From assembly GCF_036322625.1 (NCBI RefSeq), contig NZ_AP027266.1, forward strand, positions 1,119,001 to 1,183,000: a DNA stretch of 64,000 nucleotides. The letters are read 5' to 3'. The stretch comes from Roseicyclus marinus (GTDB lineage: Bacteria > Pseudomonadota > Alphaproteobacteria > Rhodobacterales > Rhodobacteraceae). The notes beneath the pieces were generated by a model, which was given only the letters and a program-made list of their open reading frames with translations, was not told the origin of the DNA and made no database searches. Below are positions 24,797 to 35,698 of this stretch, one piece after another. Numbering within the stretch: the first letter of the stretch is position 1; each line of letters starts with the position of its first letter. The position numbers were made by a program, and so were the translations under genes.

Positions 24797-25543
24797 TCAG
24801 ATCGAGGTCTTCTTGAAGATGGCTTCCGGGATCGCCTTGATCACGGCCATGACCAGCCGCCAGATGCGGCGCACATGGATCACGTCGCGCCCCTTCTCGA
24901 CCGCCCCGAGGATCGCGCGCCCGACCTCGTCGGGCTGCGCGAGGAGGGGCTTCGGCAAATCCATCCCCTCCGTCATCTTCGTCGCCACGAAACCCGGCAG
25001 CACCGTCACCACATGCACACCGCGCCCCGCCAACCGGTTGCGCAGCCCCGACAGATAGGCGGTGAACCCCGCCTTGGCGCTGCCGTAGATGTAATTCGAC
25101 GCCCGCCCGCGTTCTCCCGCGACCGAGGATATGCCGACAAGCGTGCCCGCGCCCCGCGCCTCCATCCTGTTGGCCAGAACCCCCAACAGGCTCGCGGGCC
25201 CCTCGAAATTCGACCGCATCACCAGCGCCGCGCGGGTCATGTCGGCGGCATTCTCGTCCTGCTCGCCCATCAGCCCCACCGCGCAGATCGCCACCATCGG
25301 CAGCTCCGGCAATCCCGCGACAAAGCTTTCATGCGCCTCGACCTCCAGCGCATCGACCTCATGAAGGCTGACGGTTACGCCGTAGCGCGTTTCCAGATCG
25401 GCCCGGTCCGCCTCCAGCCTGCCCGGATCGCGCGCGGCCAGCTGGATCGCGCAGCCCCTTGCCGCAAAGGCCCTGGCACAGGCCCGCGCGATATCCGACC
25501 CCGCGCCGAGGATCAGGACCGGCCCCTTCACCGCCCCGCTCAC
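24797..25543 (-). CDS. SDR-family reductase, DprE2-like
   Basis: The 248-residue short-chain dehydrogenase has a nucleotide motif ILGAGSDIARACARAFA and catalytic S and Y-x-x-x-K residues in ISSVAGERGRASNYIYGSAK. Its C-terminus (VIHVRRIWRLVMAVIKAIPE) resembles DprE2, which reduces the 2-keto intermediate to decaprenyl-phospho-arabinose. It is the last gene of a four-gene cassette and overlaps the DprE1-like gene by 4 bp. That neighbour makes the DprE2 assignment much more likely than a generic SDR. Confidence 0.82.
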   Translation of the reverse strand: MSGAVKGPVLILGAGSDIARACARAFAARGCAIQLAARDPGRLEADRADLETRYGVTVSLHEVDALEVEAHESFVAGLPELPMVAICAVGLMGEQDENAADMTRAALVMRSNFEGPASLLGVLANRMEARGAGTLVGISSVAGERGRASNYIYGSAKAGFTAYLSGLRNRLAGRGVHVVTVLPGFVATKMTEGMDLPKPLLAQPDEVGRAILGAVEKGRDVIHVRRIWRLVMAVIKAIPEAIFKKTSI

Positions 25544-26862
25544 AGGCCCAGCCTCTCGGATTGCGCGGAAACGAACAGCCCCTTGGCCCCGCTCTGCGCC
25601 CGCATCGCCCTGAACGCCGCCACGCGCCCATCGGCGGCCTCCATCACCGCACGCGGCATCCGCGCATCCTTGGCCAGGTAGAACCGCCCCCCGTGATCGA
25701 GCGTGATCGCGTCCAGTCTCTCCATCAGCTTCAGGCTCCGGTCATTGGCGGGAAAATCAAGCGCCAGCGTATAGCCCGCCATGGGAAAGGAAAACCGCCC
25801 GCGTTCCGCCCCGAAGCGTTTGAGAACCGACAGGACCGACGCCTCGCCCGAGGCCGCGATGGCCTCTAGCAGCGCCGCCATGCCGGGCCGCGCGGCCTCC
25901 TGCGGCAGCGCGCATTGGAATTGCAAGAACCCCGCGCGCCCATAGCCCCGGTTCCAGTCGAGGATCGCATCGAGCGGGTAGAAATAACTGTCCCAATCCA
26001 CCAGCCTCGGCCCCGGCTTGCGGCGTCCGTTCCAGTAATAGGCCGCGTTGAACACCCGCCGCGTCACCCCGTTGAGGGCTGCGGCAGGCAGATCCACGGG
26101 CAGGCGCAGCACGGGCTTTTGGGGCGTGGCAAAGGGCTTGCGGCGCTTCTCGCGCGGCAGATCCTCCAGCCCCGCATGGCGGCCCAGCATCGCCAGCCCC
26201 CGGCCCATCATCACGCCGGTCGTGACGCAATCGAGCCAGGCCACCGAATAGGGCGCATCATTCGTCGCCTCCATCATGTCGATCGTGGCCGCCAGCGTCT
26301 GGGTCGCCCGCATGTCCTGCACGATCCAGCCCGTCTCGACCGGCCTGAGCCGGATCTGCGCGCGCAAGATGACGCCGGTCAGACCCATCCCCCCGAGCGT
26401 CCAGTCAAACAGCTCCGATCCCGCCTCGGCCCGGGCGATCCTGCCATCCGCGCCCATCACCTCCACCCAATCGACAAAGGCGCCGAAGCCCCCGTCGACA
26501 TGGTGGTTCTTGCCATGGACATCGGCCGCGATCGCCCCGCCAAGGCTCACGAATTTCGTCCCCGGCGTGACGGCGGGAAACCAACCCTGGGGGAAAAAGG
26601 CCGCGATCACATCGGCCAAAAGCACGCCCGCCTCGGCCACCAGAACGCCCCGATCCGCGTCAAAGGACAGCATCCTGTCCATCCCCCGCATGTCGAGCGT
26701 CAGCCCCGGACTGACCGCGCTGTCGCCATAGGCCCGCCCGTTGCCCCGCGCGATCAGCGCAGTTCCCCCGGCCAGCGCCGCGGCCACATCCCCGTCGTCC
26801 CGCATCCGCGCTAGCCGCGTCTCGACAGGCCGAAACCGCCCCCATCCGGCAAGCCGCGTCAT
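25540..26862 (-). CDS. FAD-dependent oxidase, DprE1-like
   Basis: The 440-residue protein has a PP-loop FAD-binding domain with LIARGNGRAYGDSAVSPG, VTPGTKFVSLGGAIAADVHG and GGMGLTGVILRAQIRL, and a C-terminal ALO/DprE1-type substrate domain (KPGPRLVDWDSYFYPLDAI, GRAGFLQFQCALPQEAA). DprE1 oxidises the 2-hydroxyl of polyprenyl-phospho-ribose. The paired DprE2-like gene downstream and the UbiA-type gene upstream fit this pathway. It overlaps both neighbours by 4 bp. The exact lipid and sugar are inferred. Confidence 0.85.
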   Translation of the reverse strand: MTRLAGWGRFRPVETRLARMRDDGDVAAALAGGTALIARGNGRAYGDSAVSPGLTLDMRGMDRMLSFDADRGVLVAEAGVLLADVIAAFFPQGWFPAVTPGTKFVSLGGAIAADVHGKNHHVDGGFGAFVDWVEVMGADGRIARAEAGSELFDWTLGGMGLTGVILRAQIRLRPVETGWIVQDMRATQTLAATIDMMEATNDAPYSVAWLDCVTTGVMMGRGLAMLGRHAGLEDLPREKRRKPFATPQKPVLRLPVDLPAAALNGVTRRVFNAAYYWNGRRKPGPRLVDWDSYFYPLDAILDWNRGYGRAGFLQFQCALPQEAARPGMAALLEAIAASGEASVLSVLKRFGAERGRFSFPMAGYTLALDFPANDRSLKLMERLDAITLDHGGRFYLAKDARMPRAVMEAADGRVAAFRAMRAQSGAKGLFVSAQSERLGL

Positions 26863-27290
26863 GCCGCAGCCTCCGCCCGGAACACGTAGCGCCGATCCAG
26901 CAGGTATTTCGTGACATAACCCACCGAAAGGCCCAGCACCGCGCCCGCCTCACGCGCCAGATCCGTGCCCCAGACCAGCCAGAAGGCCGTCTCCGTCACC
27001 CAGAATATCGCCGTCGTCACCAGGCCCATGGCCGAATACAGCGCGAATTGCGCGCCTTGCGCCCGTGCGCCCCTGGTCGCGTCGTAAAAGATCCACCGCT
27101 TGTCGAGCGCGTATTTCACGACCAGCCCCACGCCCGTGCCGCAGACCATTGCCAGAGCGAGCCAAGCCCCGTCGACGGTCTCGGCCCCCGCCAGCACCAG
27201 CCGTTGCGCCCCCAGGTTGGCCAGCGTCGCCACGACGGCAAAGCCCGCATAGCGCAGCACCAGCGCCGCTCCCTTGGGCCTCCCGCTCAC
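26859..27290 (-). CDS. GtrA-family small membrane protein
   Basis: The 143-residue protein has four predicted membrane helices (about 11-31, 42-60, 81-105 and 112-132) and GtrA features: LRYAGFAVVATLANLGAQRL, VKYALDKRWIFYD and VTKYLLDRRYVF. GtrA proteins are thought to flip or handle polyprenyl-phosphate-linked sugars in the membrane. Here it could flip the product of the neighbouring UbiA/DprE genes. It overlaps both flanking genes by 4 bp. Confidence 0.85.
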   Translation of the reverse strand: MSGRPKGAALVLRYAGFAVVATLANLGAQRLVLAGAETVDGAWLALAMVCGTGVGLVVKYALDKRWIFYDATRGARAQGAQFALYSAMGLVTTAIFWVTETAFWLVWGTDLAREAGAVLGLSVGYVTKYLLDRRYVFRAEAAA

Positions 27291-28732
27291 AACACCACCG
27301 CCAGCACGACAAAGACCGCGATCAGACCCATCACCTTGCGGCTCGTCCGCGTCTCCAGCGCCCAGACCAGCGGGTCGTCATGCATCTCGCCGCGTCCCGC
27401 CACCAGCACCATCCGGCTGATCCAGAACAAGAGCAGCGGACAAACCCCCCACAGCATCCAGGGCGCGCCGAATTTCTCCTGCACCACGGGCTCGTCGATA
27501 TAAAGCGCCAGCACCAGCACCGCGAGATAGCCCGAAGCCACCGCCATCTGGCTCAAAAGGCTCCGATCCTCCACCCGGTAGCCGCGCCGCGACACCGCCC
27601 GCCCCGCCGCCTGCACATCGGCCAGCTCGGCCAGACGCTTGATCGCGGCCAGCGAGAAAAACAGGAACATCGACACGGCCAAAAGCCAGACCGATAATTC
27701 CACCCCGATGGCCACACCCCCCGCCACGATCCTGAGCGTGAACAGCGTCGCCAACATGCAGATATCGACGATGCTGTGCCGCTTGAGCCGCACCGAATAG
27801 GCCATGGTCGCCGCGAAATAGAGCGCCACAACCCCCAACAGCAGCCCAGATTGCACCATCGCCACCGCCAGCCCCGCGACCAACAGCGCGGGAAACAGGA
27901 AACTCCCCAGCGAGGCGGGCAAAGCCCCCGACGCAAAGGGCCGCATCCGTTTGCGCGGATGGCTCCGGTCATCGGCCAGATCCAGCAGATCGTTCAGCAC
28001 GTATCCCGCCGAGGCTGCGAGGCTCAGCGCCACGAAAGCCACAAGTGCCGCCAGAACCGTGGGCAGGTCAAAGGCCAGGTCCGCGATCATCGGCACGAAC
28101 ACGAGCGCATTCTTGGCCCATTGATGCGGGCGCAACGCGCGCCAGATCGCGGCCCCCCGTCCCGGATCGCGCGGCAGATGCTCGACCTCGCCCCCCTTGG
28201 CCTCCGCCTCCAGCCGGGCGCGCACCGCACCACTCGCATTCACGCTGATGGCCCCCGCAGCACCCGCCCAGACCGGCAGATCGGCGGCACTGTCGCCCAT
28301 GTAGACATGGCCCGCGCGCCCATAGCGTCCGGCCAGGAACCGCGCCTTTTCCGCGCCCTTCAGATTGGTCGCGCCCTCTGTCCCATGCACCTCGTCGAAA
28401 AGGCCCAGATGCTCCGCGATCCGCTCGGCCAATCGCGCATCGCTTGCCGTCACCAGCGCCGTGCGCCCGCCCGCCGCGCGCCAGGCCTCGAGCCTCGCGA
28501 TCACGCGCGGCTCATAGGGCAGGGTGGCGGGCAGAATGCGCGTCCGCTCCGCAAGGAAAGCCTTCAGCGCCGCCCGCCCCTTGAACAGGCTTGCCGCGAT
28601 GGCGGGCAGGCTGCGCGGCTCGCGCCCGATCACGTCCCAGAACGTCTCGTGCAGCATGTCCGACCGCAACAGCGTGCCGTCCAGATCCACGACCAGCACC
28701 GGCAGGTCGCGATCCTCGGTCCCTTGACCCAT
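27287..28732 (-). CDS. HAD phosphatase-UbiA prenyltransferase fusion, decaprenyl-phosphate phosphoribosyltransferase-like
   Basis: The N-terminal 190 residues are a HAD phosphatase with DLDGTLLRSD, LVTASDARLAERIA and YMGDSAADLPV. The rest is a UbiA-type integral membrane enzyme with LRPHQWAKNALVFVP, the metal/diphosphate motif NDLLDLADD and about eight helices. In mycobacteria a UbiA enzyme moves phosphoribose onto decaprenyl phosphate and a separate phosphatase removes the 5-phosphate. The fusion would carry both activities. ATG at 28732 is chosen, although GTG at 28753 is possible. It heads the cassette. Confidence 0.85.
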   Translation of the reverse strand: MGQGTEDRDLPVLVVDLDGTLLRSDMLHETFWDVIGREPRSLPAIAASLFKGRAALKAFLAERTRILPATLPYEPRVIARLEAWRAAGGRTALVTASDARLAERIAEHLGLFDEVHGTEGATNLKGAEKARFLAGRYGRAGHVYMGDSAADLPVWAGAAGAISVNASGAVRARLEAEAKGGEVEHLPRDPGRGAAIWRALRPHQWAKNALVFVPMIADLAFDLPTVLAALVAFVALSLAASAGYVLNDLLDLADDRSHPRKRMRPFASGALPASLGSFLFPALLVAGLAVAMVQSGLLLGVVALYFAATMAYSVRLKRHSIVDICMLATLFTLRIVAGGVAIGVELSVWLLAVSMFLFFSLAAIKRLAELADVQAAGRAVSRRGYRVEDRSLLSQMAVASGYLAVLVLALYIDEPVVQEKFGAPWMLWGVCPLLLFWISRMVLVAGRGEMHDDPLVWALETRTSRKVMGLIAVFVVLAVVL

Positions 28733-28926
28733 CTGGCTCGGTTCGGCGCGCACGCTCGGTCGATTTCCCTTGCGTTTTCAATCGCCCGAACCCTGCACTA
28801 GCCCCATGCGCATTGCCAGCCCTTTCTGGCCGCGCAACGGGTCCCCTCGCAGGGCATCCATGCTCGACACGCGCCCGCCGGGCGGGCTAGGCTCCGGCCC
28901 TAGGACGACCCATTGCCGAGGATAGA

Positions 28927-30180
28927 ATGCCCGTGCCCGATCTCTTGCCCCGCCTCCTCGTCGCAGCCCTTCTTGTCACGGCCCCCATGACACACGCCCA
29001 ACAGGCAACGGACGCACCGCTCCCCGCACCCGCCGCCCCGGATGCAGAGGCCGCCCGCCGCGCCGCCGAGGCCGCCGCCGCAGCCCAGGCGCAGGCCATC
29101 GCCGAGGCCGAAGCCGAGGCAGAGGCCCGCCGCGCCATCGTCGCCGCCGAAATCGCCCGCCTCGCCGCCGCGCGCGAGGCCCGCCGCCTGGCCGATGCCG
29201 CCGTGGCCACCTGCCTCGATCTCGCAGGCCCCCCCTCCGCCGAGGTTCCCGTGAGCGAGGCGGCCCAGCGCGCGCTCTTTGACCGCCTGCGCGACGCCTT
29301 CCCCGCCTGCCGCGAGGCCGCCGAGCTTGCCCCCGAGGCAGGCGGCCCGCTCTTCCATCTGGCCACCATCGCCCAGGCGCGCGGCGACCATCGGCAGGCC
29401 GTGGCCCTCTACGACCGCGCCGCCGCCGCAGGCGAGGGCGCGGCCCATACGCGGCTTGGCGATTACTACAATTTCGGCATCGGCCCGATCCGCCCCGACA
29501 TCGACCGTGCCGTGGCCGCCTATCGCGCCGCAACCGATCTGGGGGATCTGGCGGGCACGACGACGCTGGCCTTCATGCACCGGCTCGGGCGCGGCGTGCC
29601 GCGCGATCCGGCCGAGATGCTGCGCCTGTTCCGCATCGCGGCGGACGGCGGCTACCATTTCGCCCAGGTCAATCTCGCCCAGACCTATCTGACTGGCGAG
29701 GGGGTTCCGGGCGGGGCCGATGCCGCGCTCGGCATCCCCGATCCCCGCGCCGCCGTGCCCCATCTCGCCTTGGCCGCACGGGCGGGCAATCTCGATGCCG
29801 CGCGCACGCTCGCAGCCCTCTACGCCACCGGGGCCGAGGGCGTGCCGCCCAATCCCGCCCTGCGCCTGCGCTGGACCCGGCATCTGGCCGATGCGGGCGA
29901 TCCCGCCGCCATCGCCGCCCGCGCCTATCTCCTGGAACAGGGCATCGGCACCCCCGCCGATCCCATAGCGGCGGCCCAAGGCTATATCGCGGCGCTCGAA
30001 ACCGGCGCGGTCCCGCCCGACGCGCTCCGCGCCGCAGGGGGCGCGCGCCCGCCCGGCTGGGACCGCCAGACCGCGATCGAATTCCAGCGCATCTTGCAAG
30101 AGCGCGGCCTCTATCTCGGCGCGCTCGACGGCATCGTCGGCCCCGGCACGCTCGGCGCCGCCCGCGCCCTGGCAGAGTGA
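28927..30180 (+). CDS. exported Sel1-repeat protein with a peptidoglycan-binding-like tail
   Basis: The 417-residue protein has a signal peptide (LLPRLLVAALLVTAPMTHAQ), a long alanine/glutamate-rich coiled-coil segment (about 38-95), then several Sel1/TPR-like repeats (AAHTRLGDYYNFGIGPIRPD, TLAFMHRLGRGVPRDPAEML, QVNLAQTYLTGEGVPGG). The C-terminus (EFQRILQERGLYLGALDGIV) resembles a peptidoglycan-binding_1 motif. A GAGGATA ribosome site precedes the ATG. It is probably periplasmic and works at the cell wall; the partner is unknown. Confidence 0.8.
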   Translation: MPVPDLLPRLLVAALLVTAPMTHAQQATDAPLPAPAAPDAEAARRAAEAAAAAQAQAIAEAEAEAEARRAIVAAEIARLAAAREARRLADAAVATCLDLAGPPSAEVPVSEAAQRALFDRLRDAFPACREAAELAPEAGGPLFHLATIAQARGDHRQAVALYDRAAAAGEGAAHTRLGDYYNFGIGPIRPDIDRAVAAYRAATDLGDLAGTTTLAFMHRLGRGVPRDPAEMLRLFRIAADGGYHFAQVNLAQTYLTGEGVPGGADAALGIPDPRAAVPHLALAARAGNLDAARTLAALYATGAEGVPPNPALRLRWTRHLADAGDPAAIAARAYLLEQGIGTPADPIAAAQGYIAALETGAVPPDALRAAGGARPPGWDRQTAIEFQRILQERGLYLGALDGIVGPGTLGAARALAE

Positions 30181-30209
30181 CAGGTTCGGTCAGGACCTAC
30201 GCCCGAGAT

Positions 30210-30782
30210 TTACCGGTTCATCTCGTGATATTCGGGGTTTGGCATCATGTCCGCCGCGATGGCAAAGCGGTTGGACATGTTGAAAAAGCCGATCACATCG
30301 GCCAGGTCGAAGATCTCGCCCTCGCTCAAGCCCGCATCGCGCAGCGCCTGCCGGTCGACCTCTTCCACCTCCCAGGGCGCTGTCGTCAATTTCCACGCGA
30401 AATCCAGCATCGCCCGCTGGCGCGGCTCCAACTGCGCCACGCGGTAATTCATCACCAGCATCTCGCCCAGCTGCGGATCGCCGGACAAGGCGCGCACCGC
30501 CTGCCCATGGGCGACAAGGCAATAGAAACACCGGTTCGCGCTCGACACCACGACCGCGACCATCTCGCGCTCGAGCTTGGACAGACCCGACGGCGCCAGC
30601 ATCAGCGTGTTGTAATAGGCCGAAAACGCCCTGAGCTTGTCCTGATGGCGCGAAAACGTCTGCAAGACATTGGGCACGAACCCCAATTTCTCGGCGCAAA
30701 CCTCGAAATAGCGGCGCATGTCCTCGTCCAGATCGGCCGGGTCGGGAAGCTCGTAGATCGACACGTGATCAGGCTGCGGCAT
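30210..30782 (-). CDS. AhpD/carboxymuconolactone-decarboxylase-family peroxidase-related protein
   Basis: The 190-residue protein has the AhpD active-site pattern in SANRCFYCLVAHGQAVRALS, with the CxxC pair and a downstream histidine. The region PQLGEMLVMNYRVAQLEPRQ matches the uncharacterised peroxidase-related enzyme family. It would act as a thiol-based peroxidase or reductase. The start at 30782 has a strong GGGAGGAA ribosome site. It is downstream of the peptide transporter operon on the same strand, separated by a repeat-bearing 92-bp gap. Confidence 0.88.
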   Translation of the reverse strand: MPQPDHVSIYELPDPADLDEDMRRYFEVCAEKLGFVPNVLQTFSRHQDKLRAFSAYYNTLMLAPSGLSKLEREMVAVVVSSANRCFYCLVAHGQAVRALSGDPQLGEMLVMNYRVAQLEPRQRAMLDFAWKLTTAPWEVEEVDRQALRDAGLSEGEIFDLADVIGFFNMSNRFAIAADMMPNPEYHEMNR

Positions 30783-30811
30783 GGCTGTTCCTCCCCCCGG
30801 GGCCCCTCCGA

Positions 30812-30837
30812 CCCCTTCATCTTTCCAAAAATATGTT
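30812..30837 (-). repeat. 26-bp repeat, copy 5
   Basis: On the minus strand it reads AACATATTTTT then GGAAAGATGAAGGGG, differing from copy 1 only in the first two bases. It lies between the ABC ATPase gene and the AhpD-like gene, followed by a GAGGGGG/CCCCCTC hairpin at 30851-30866. Confidence 0.8.
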
Positions 30838-30874
30838 GGGGAGCGCGAGGGGGGAACCCCCTCGCAAATCCCGC

Positions 30875-32577
<1,703 letters not shown>

Positions 32578-32578
<1 letters not shown>

Positions 32579-33519
32579 CAGCGCAGCCTCGGGTTCAGCG
32601 CATCGCGCAGCCAGTCGCCCAAAAGGTTCACGGCCAGCGCAAGGATCAACAGGGTGCAGGCGGGAAAGAACAGGATCCACCACTCGCCCGAAAAGAGGAA
32701 CCCCTGCCCGATGCGGATCAGCGTGCCCAAGCTCGGCTCGGTCGGCGGCGCGCCCACGCCGAGGAAACTCAACGTCGCCTCCGCGATGATGGCCAGCGCC
32801 AGCGAGATCGTGGCGATCACCAGCACGGGCGACAGCACGTTGGGCAGGATGTGCCGCAGCATGATCGCCCCGGGGCTCCGCCCGATCAGGCGCGCGGCCT
32901 GCACGTATTCCTTGGATTTCTCGACCATGGCCGCACCCCGCACCACGCGGGCGAATTGCACCCAATCCGACAGGCCGATGGCCACGATCAGAACCCAGAT
33001 CGCCACGTCATTGCGGTATTCGGGCGGTGTGATCCCCTTGGCCACGCCAAAGATCAGCATGGCCACCAGGATCGCGGGGAATGTCAGCTGCACATCGGCG
33101 ATGCGCATGATGATCGTATCGACCAACCCGCCCACATAGCCAGCGATCAGCCCCAGCGTGATGCCCAGAACCATGGCAAAGCCGACGGCGGCAAAGCCCA
33201 CGAAAAGCGAGATCCTGAGACCGTAAAGGATCGTGGAAAACACGTCGCGCCCCTGGTCGTCGGTCCCCATGACAAAGCTTTCGCCGGTGAACATGTTGGG
33301 CGTTCCGGGCGCGGTGAACCCGTTCATCAGGTTCAGCGTGGCGGGGTTGAACGGATCATGCGGCGCGATCAGTGGGGCCAGCACCGCAGCCCCCACCAAC
33401 AGGATCGTGACCGCGGCCGAGATCATGGCCACGGGCGAGCGGCGAAAGGCATGGGCGACATCGCTGTCCCATGTCATCGCCAGACGCGACCGGGGGCGGG
33501 GGGCGGGTGTGTCGGTCAT
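32578..33519 (-). CDS. DppC-type ABC transporter permease
   Basis: The 313-residue inner-membrane permease has the OppC-type N-terminal domain (HAFRRSPVAMISAAVTILLV) and a core with GLIAGYVGGLVDTIIMRIAD and REYVQAARLIG-like EYVQAARLIGRSPGAIMLRH. The end is LLGDWLRDALNPRLR, typical of the family. It pairs with the DppB-type permease upstream by 4 bp and the fused ATPase downstream. Its substrate is probably peptides or another small solute captured by the binding protein at 36326-37915. Confidence 0.93.
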
Positions 33520-33523
33520 GGCC

Positions 33524-34486
33524 TCAGCTCCTCAGCCGGGGGTCGATGGCGACGTAGAGCAGGTCGACGACCAGGTTGATGCCCACGAACATGACCGAGA
33601 TCAGCATCAGATAGGCCGCCATCACCGGGATATCGACGAACTGGATCGCGTTGATGAACAACAGCCCCACACCCGGCCATTGGAACACCGTCTCGGTGAT
33701 GATGGCAAAGGCGATGATCGACCCCAGCTGCAGACCCGTGACCGTGATCACCGGCACCAGCGTGTTCTTCAGCGCATGGCGGAAATGGATCGCGCGCTGC
33801 GACAGGCCGCGCGCGCGGGCAAAGCGGATGTAATCCTGCCGCATCACCTCCAGCATCTCCGAGCGCACCAGCCGCATGATCAGCGTCATCTGGTAAAGCC
33901 CCAGCGTGATCGCGGGCAGGATCAGCGCCACCAGCCCCGATTGCGTCAGAAAGCCCGTGGACCAGCCCCCCAGCTGCACCACCTCGCCGCGCCCGAAACT
34001 GGGCAGCCAGCTCAGTTCCACGGCAAAAAGGTAGATCAGCAAGATGCCGATCAGGAATGTGGGCAGCGACACCCCGATCAGGCTGATGGTCATGATCGCA
34101 TTGGCGGCAAATCCGTTGCGCCTGATCGCGGTGAAAATGCCCAGAACGATGCCAAGGATCAGCGCGAAAGCCCCCGACACGGCGGCCAGCTCCAGCGTCG
34201 CGGGCAGGCGTTCGGCGATGATCTCGGCCACCGGGCGGCCCTGGCGGTAGGAAATGCCCAGATCGCCCTGCGCCGCGCGCACAAGGAAATTCCAGTATTG
34301 CACGAAGAACGGGTCGTTCAGGCCCAGACTGTCGCGCAGGCGCTCGATATCCTCCACCGTCCGTTCCTGTCCCAGCATCGTCTCGACCGGATCGCCGACG
34401 AAGCGGAACATGGCAAAGGCCACCAGCCCCACGACGAGCAGAACAAGCACCGATTGCAGGATGCGGCGGAAGATGTAGCTGAGCAT
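33524..34486 (-). CDS. DppB-type ABC transporter permease
   Basis: The 320-residue protein starts MLSYIFRRILQSVLVLLVVG, the classic DppB/OppB start. It has GDLGISYRQGRPVAEIIAER, the EAA-like loop YIRFARARGLSQRAIHFRHA and the C-terminus LVVDLLYVAIDPRLRS. It opens the leftward transporter operon. The binding-protein gene is separate, beyond two opposite-strand genes, so the operon has its own promoter in the 252-bp region upstream, in which I see no clear motif. Confidence 0.93.
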   Translation of the reverse strand: MLSYIFRRILQSVLVLLVVGLVAFAMFRFVGDPVETMLGQERTVEDIERLRDSLGLNDPFFVQYWNFLVRAAQGDLGISYRQGRPVAEIIAERLPATLELAAVSGAFALILGIVLGIFTAIRRNGFAANAIMTISLIGVSLPTFLIGILLIYLFAVELSWLPSFGRGEVVQLGGWSTGFLTQSGLVALILPAITLGLYQMTLIMRLVRSEMLEVMRQDYIRFARARGLSQRAIHFRHALKNTLVPVITVTGLQLGSIIAFAIITETVFQWPGVGLLFINAIQFVDIPVMAAYLMLISVMFVGINLVVDLLYVAIDPRLRS

Positions 34487-34738
34487 ATGCCTTGCAGTCT
34501 CCTTGGCGTCGGACAGGGTTGCAATGTCCGGGGGGCGAGCGTCAAGCCTTGCAACCGCCCGAAGGGGCGAAAAGCGCCCGCGCGCAGGGCCCCCTTGCGC
34601 GAAAAATGCGCAAGACCCCTCCACGGCCCTTGCCCTCCGGCACCCCGGCCTCACCTTGTGCGCCCTGTCCGGGCTTGGCACAAACCCGGGGCAAAGGGGC
34701 CCGCAGTGACGCAGGGCCAAGCGAGGAGGGCGCGACAT

Positions 34739-35509
34739 ATGACATGGGCAAGGGGTGGACGGGCCGACGGCAGCGTCCTGACCGGTGTGGTGATGGACGG
34801 GATGCTGCATCCCCGTGACGGGCTCGGTTCCGCCGCGACGGCGGGCGCGCCCGTGCCGCTCGCCGATCTCGCGCCGCTGCCGCCGGTGGTGCCGGGCAAA
34901 TTCATCGGCCTTTGGAACAATTACAAGGCCGCCGCCGAAAAGGGCGGGCAGGCGCATCCGACCCATCCGCTCTGGTTTCTCAAGGCCGACACCTCCCTTG
35001 CCGGTCCCGAGGCCGAAGTGACCCTTCCCGACAGCGCGGGCCGCGTGATCTTCGAGGGGGAACTGGGCATCGTCATCGGCCAGACCTGCAAGAACGCCGC
35101 GACCGAGGCCGAGGCCGAGGCGGCGATCCTTGGCTATACCTGCGTGAACGACATCACCTCGCTCGACGTGCTCAACGCCGATCCCAGCTTTGCGCAATGG
35201 ACCCGCGCCAAAAGCTTCGACGGTTTCGGCGTCATCGGCCCGGTCATCGCGACCGGCCTCGATTGGCGCGCCCTCGTGGTCAAGGTTCTGGTCGATGGCC
35301 GCGAGCGTCAAAGCTACGAAGCCTCCGACATGATCCTGACCCCGCCGCAGATCGTGCAGCTCCTGTCGCAGGACATGACGCTGAACCCCGGCGATGTCAT
35401 CGCCTGCGGCACCTCTCTCGGCGCGCGCCCGGTCAAGGCCGGTCAGCGGGTCGAGGTGGTGATCGACGGCATCGGATCGCTGGGCGTGACGCTGGTCGCC
35501 CCCGCCTGA
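34739..35509 (+). CDS. fumarylacetoacetate hydrolase-family protein
   Basis: The 256-residue protein has the FAH C-terminal fold with likely metal ligands in IFEGELGIVIG and NDITSLDVLN, plus WTRAKSFDGFGVIGPVIAT and GDVIACGTSLGARPVKAGQR. Members split or decarboxylate acylpyruvates, oxaloacetate and related diketo acids. AGGAGG lies 9 bases before the ATG at 34739. It sits between the halves of a peptide transporter locus; substrate unknown. Confidence 0.87.
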   Translation: MTWARGGRADGSVLTGVVMDGMLHPRDGLGSAATAGAPVPLADLAPLPPVVPGKFIGLWNNYKAAAEKGGQAHPTHPLWFLKADTSLAGPEAEVTLPDSAGRVIFEGELGIVIGQTCKNAATEAEAEAAILGYTCVNDITSLDVLNADPSFAQWTRAKSFDGFGVIGPVIATGLDWRALVVKVLVDGRERQSYEASDMILTPPQIVQLLSQDMTLNPGDVIACGTSLGARPVKAGQRVEVVIDGIGSLGVTLVAPA

Positions 35510-35698
35510 TCCCTTGCGTCTTCCGGGCGGTGCCTCATCGGGCGCCGCCACGGGATCGCCGCAACCGATCTCGCGGGCCTCGACCCGGGTGCGGGTCTTG
35601 CGCAACCGGGCTGCGGCCTGCCTGTGGCAGTGGACCCATTCCGCGTTCGCGCCTTAACCTTCCGTCAGGAATTGCCCCAAAATTTTAAGGATCTGTTC

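Noticed and set aside
33233-35509. Very long 758-codon version of the FAH-family gene
   Set aside because: The upstream part is antisense to the DppB/DppC permease genes. AGGAGG and the family N-terminus put the start at 34739.
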